64,000 nt of DNA from a bacterium (GTDB lineage Bacteria; Eisenbacteria; RBG-16-71-46; CAIMUX01): NCBI GenBank assembly GCA_030431975.1, contig JAUIHP010000004.1, positions 277,326 to 341,325 of the forward strand, in the 5' to 3' direction. Shown piece by piece: positions 62,903 to 64,000 of the stretch. Position 1 is the stretch's first letter; every line of letters starts with the position of its first letter. Made by a program: the position numbers and the translations under genes. The notes under the pieces were generated by a model. It ran no database searches. It was not told the DNA's origin and worked only from the letters and a program-made list of their open reading frames with translations.

Positions 62903-64000
62903 GGTTGTGGCCGGAAGATTGCTGACCGCAGCCTAGGTCGCGTCCGGTCAACCCGCCGCCTCAGAGTCTCATTCGGCCTTAGAACGCGTACTTCAACTGG
63001 TGCTCCGTCTGCCCCTCGCCCAAGACCGGGGTGAAGATCCGCCGTCGGTAGTAGTCGGGCCATGGCGCGGACAAGGCCACCCGATTTGGAAAGAGTCGTC
63101 GTTTCAGAACATCTGCCCACTTGAGTGGCTGGTCGGCCAATCCACATTCCATGGCTGCGGTCTCCGTTCCCTTCTTCTCCCGTCTTCGTTTGATCCAGTT
63201 GCGCCACACGACGAAGATCCCCAGCCGGTCCAAGGCCCCCATCCGCCGCTTGCTGAATGCGATCGTCTCCCGCCGGTGGTTGGCGTGGCTGTGACGAATC
63301 AACATGTCGGTCAGATTGACCGCGAACAGCGGGTTCTGGTGTGTCCGAGCCTCCACCGATGGAGTGCAACAGTGATCGATCTGCCGATCCGGCCGATTCG
63401 CCATCGCCCGGCGGATGGCGGGCGGGTAGGCGGGATGCTCGTCACTGTGGAGCTCGAGCGGTCCGTGCGACCGATCGAGGACGGGGCCGATGAGGTCGGC
63501 CATTCCCGTCTCCACCGCGCGTGGGTCGGGTCGTCCCAACTCCCGCTCCAGGCGGACCCGTTCGCGCTTCTGCTTCTCGGTCATCCGGCCTTTGCGCCGA
63601 AGAGGGCTGTCCGTGTACCCGTAGACGAACCAGGAACTCTGGCCCGCAGCCAAGTTGATGTGGAATGGGAAGCACTGCGAGTACTCGAAGGTTTCGAAGC
63701 CGTCGACGACGACGGGCTCTGTGATGGTGGCAGTCTCCATAGCTTCGGCCAGAAAGAGGAGACCGTGTCGGCCGAGGCGAGCCTGGTGACGGGCAATCGT
63801 CGAGTGAGGCGCCTCCAGAATCCGGCCGGCCTGACGAAGCGCGGCGCCGTTGGAGAGAGTCTGGGCGACCCTCGGCAGCAGGTTTCTCCGCCGTAGCCAG
63901 TAGGTGGCGGAAAACGTTCGCGTAGAAAACCGTCGACCGCAGTGACGGCAAAGGAAGCGCTGAAACTGGCGCTGGTCCGACGGGCGAGTGAAGAAGCCGT
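62903..64000 (-). mobile_element. Insertion sequence, copy 2, cut by the window end
   Basis: The outer end GGTTGTGGCCGGAAGATTGC begins at 62903 and matches copy 1 almost base for base from there on. Just outside lies GTAGGTTG, so the end reads as a TA followed by a five-base duplication relative to copy 1. Orientation is opposite to copy 1, with 20.2 kb between the two. The other end is beyond the window. Confidence 0.88.
62979..64000 (-). CDS. DDE transposase, copy 2 (N-terminus off the window)
   Basis: 339 residues visible, in the same frame as copy 1 and ending LGEGQTEHQLKYAF. Only scattered substitutions separate it from copy 1 (for example TATITEP for TATIKEP, SQCFPFH for SQYFPFH, THQNPLF for THENPLF). 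The DDE residues are unchanged in the visible part. No frameshift or stop is seen, so both copies appear recently active. Confidence 0.87.
   Translation of the reverse strand, partial: GFFTRPSDQRQFQRFLCRHCGRRFSTRTFSATYWLRRRNLLPRVAQTLSNGAALRQAGRILEAPHSTIARHQARLGRHGLLFLAEAMETATITEPVVVDGFETFEYSQCFPFHINLAAGQSSWFVYGYTDSPLRRKGRMTEKQKRERVRLERELGRPDPRAVETGMADLIGPVLDRSHGPLELHSDEHPAYPPAIRRAMANRPDRQIDHCCTPSVEARTHQNPLFAVNLTDMLIRHSHANHRRETIAFSKRRMGALDRLGIFVVWRNWIKRRREKKGTETAAMECGLADQPLKWADVLKRRLFPNRVALSAPWPDYYRRRIFTPVLGEGQTEHQLKYAF

Noticed and set aside
41420..64000. Composite transposon formed by the two insertion sequences
   Set aside because: The enclosed genes include core functions (ruvCA, yebC) and are compositionally like the rest, and there is no sign of a shared outer target duplication. 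An inversion-prone segment is the more modest reading.

Overview
The window is a GC-rich bacterial chromosome segment with about 45 protein genes, dense operons and ATGA/GTGA gene overlaps. Three secreted proteins end in a FlgD-like Ig sorting module (PNP...WDG...G...AG.Y.Y). With an alternative complex III plus caa3 oxidase cluster and a lipoprotein di-haem/imelysin module, this suggests an aerobic, Gram-negative member of the FCB-type lineages (Eisenbacteria/Krumholzibacteria-like). That placement is inference; there is no rRNA in the window.

Layout. 1-6377: four paralogous ATP-grasp ligase-like genes around a glycogen synthase gene (glgA), read from a divergent promoter region. 6378-7125: a terminator, then a strongly structured candidate non-coding RNA with its own terminator. 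7126-9550: ECF sigma factor, anti-sigma factor and a secreted repeat protein. 9744-11629: a tRNA-queuosine-mannosyltransferase-like glycosyltransferase and a DUF456 membrane protein. 11804-12688: a secreted protein with a CxxCH motif. 13162-27161: one long operon for quinol oxidation (actA-F), a small membrane protein, the copper chaperone SCO1 and an A2-type caa3 oxidase (coxB, A, C, D plus a second subunit III-like protein). 27569-34032: di-haem peroxidase, a probable selenocysteine-containing DsbA/FrnE-like protein (in-frame TGA followed by a bacterial SECIS-like hairpin), and a leftward porin-imelysin-di-haem operon that looks iron-related. 34393-39556: aroA, a DUF3179 protein, ctaB and ctaA (haem O and A synthesis for the oxidase). 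39698-41420: a DUF2161 nuclease-fold protein and a Crp/Fnr regulator.

41420-42690 and 62903-64000 are two nearly identical insertion sequences in inverted orientation, and a 161-bp non-autonomous derivative (MITE) sits at 34059-34219. Between the two copies lie a large Rossmann protein, a PEP-mutase-like protein, a HIT-FEN nuclease fusion, an MFS transporter, surface-polysaccharide genes, a kinase-fold protein, an EF-G-like GTPase, yebC, ruvC, ruvA and a secreted subtilase.

Three themes cut across the window. In-frame short tandem repeats (period 6, 12, 15, 36 or 39 bp) lie in tails, linkers and loops of at least eight proteins. A recurring -10 motif TAKACT lies upstream of many genes, sometimes so close to the ATG that the transcript would be leaderless. 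Histidine-rich segments occur in several respiratory subunits. The strongest candidates for new biology are the selenoprotein, the ATP-grasp quartet, the structured RNA and the HIT-FEN fusion.
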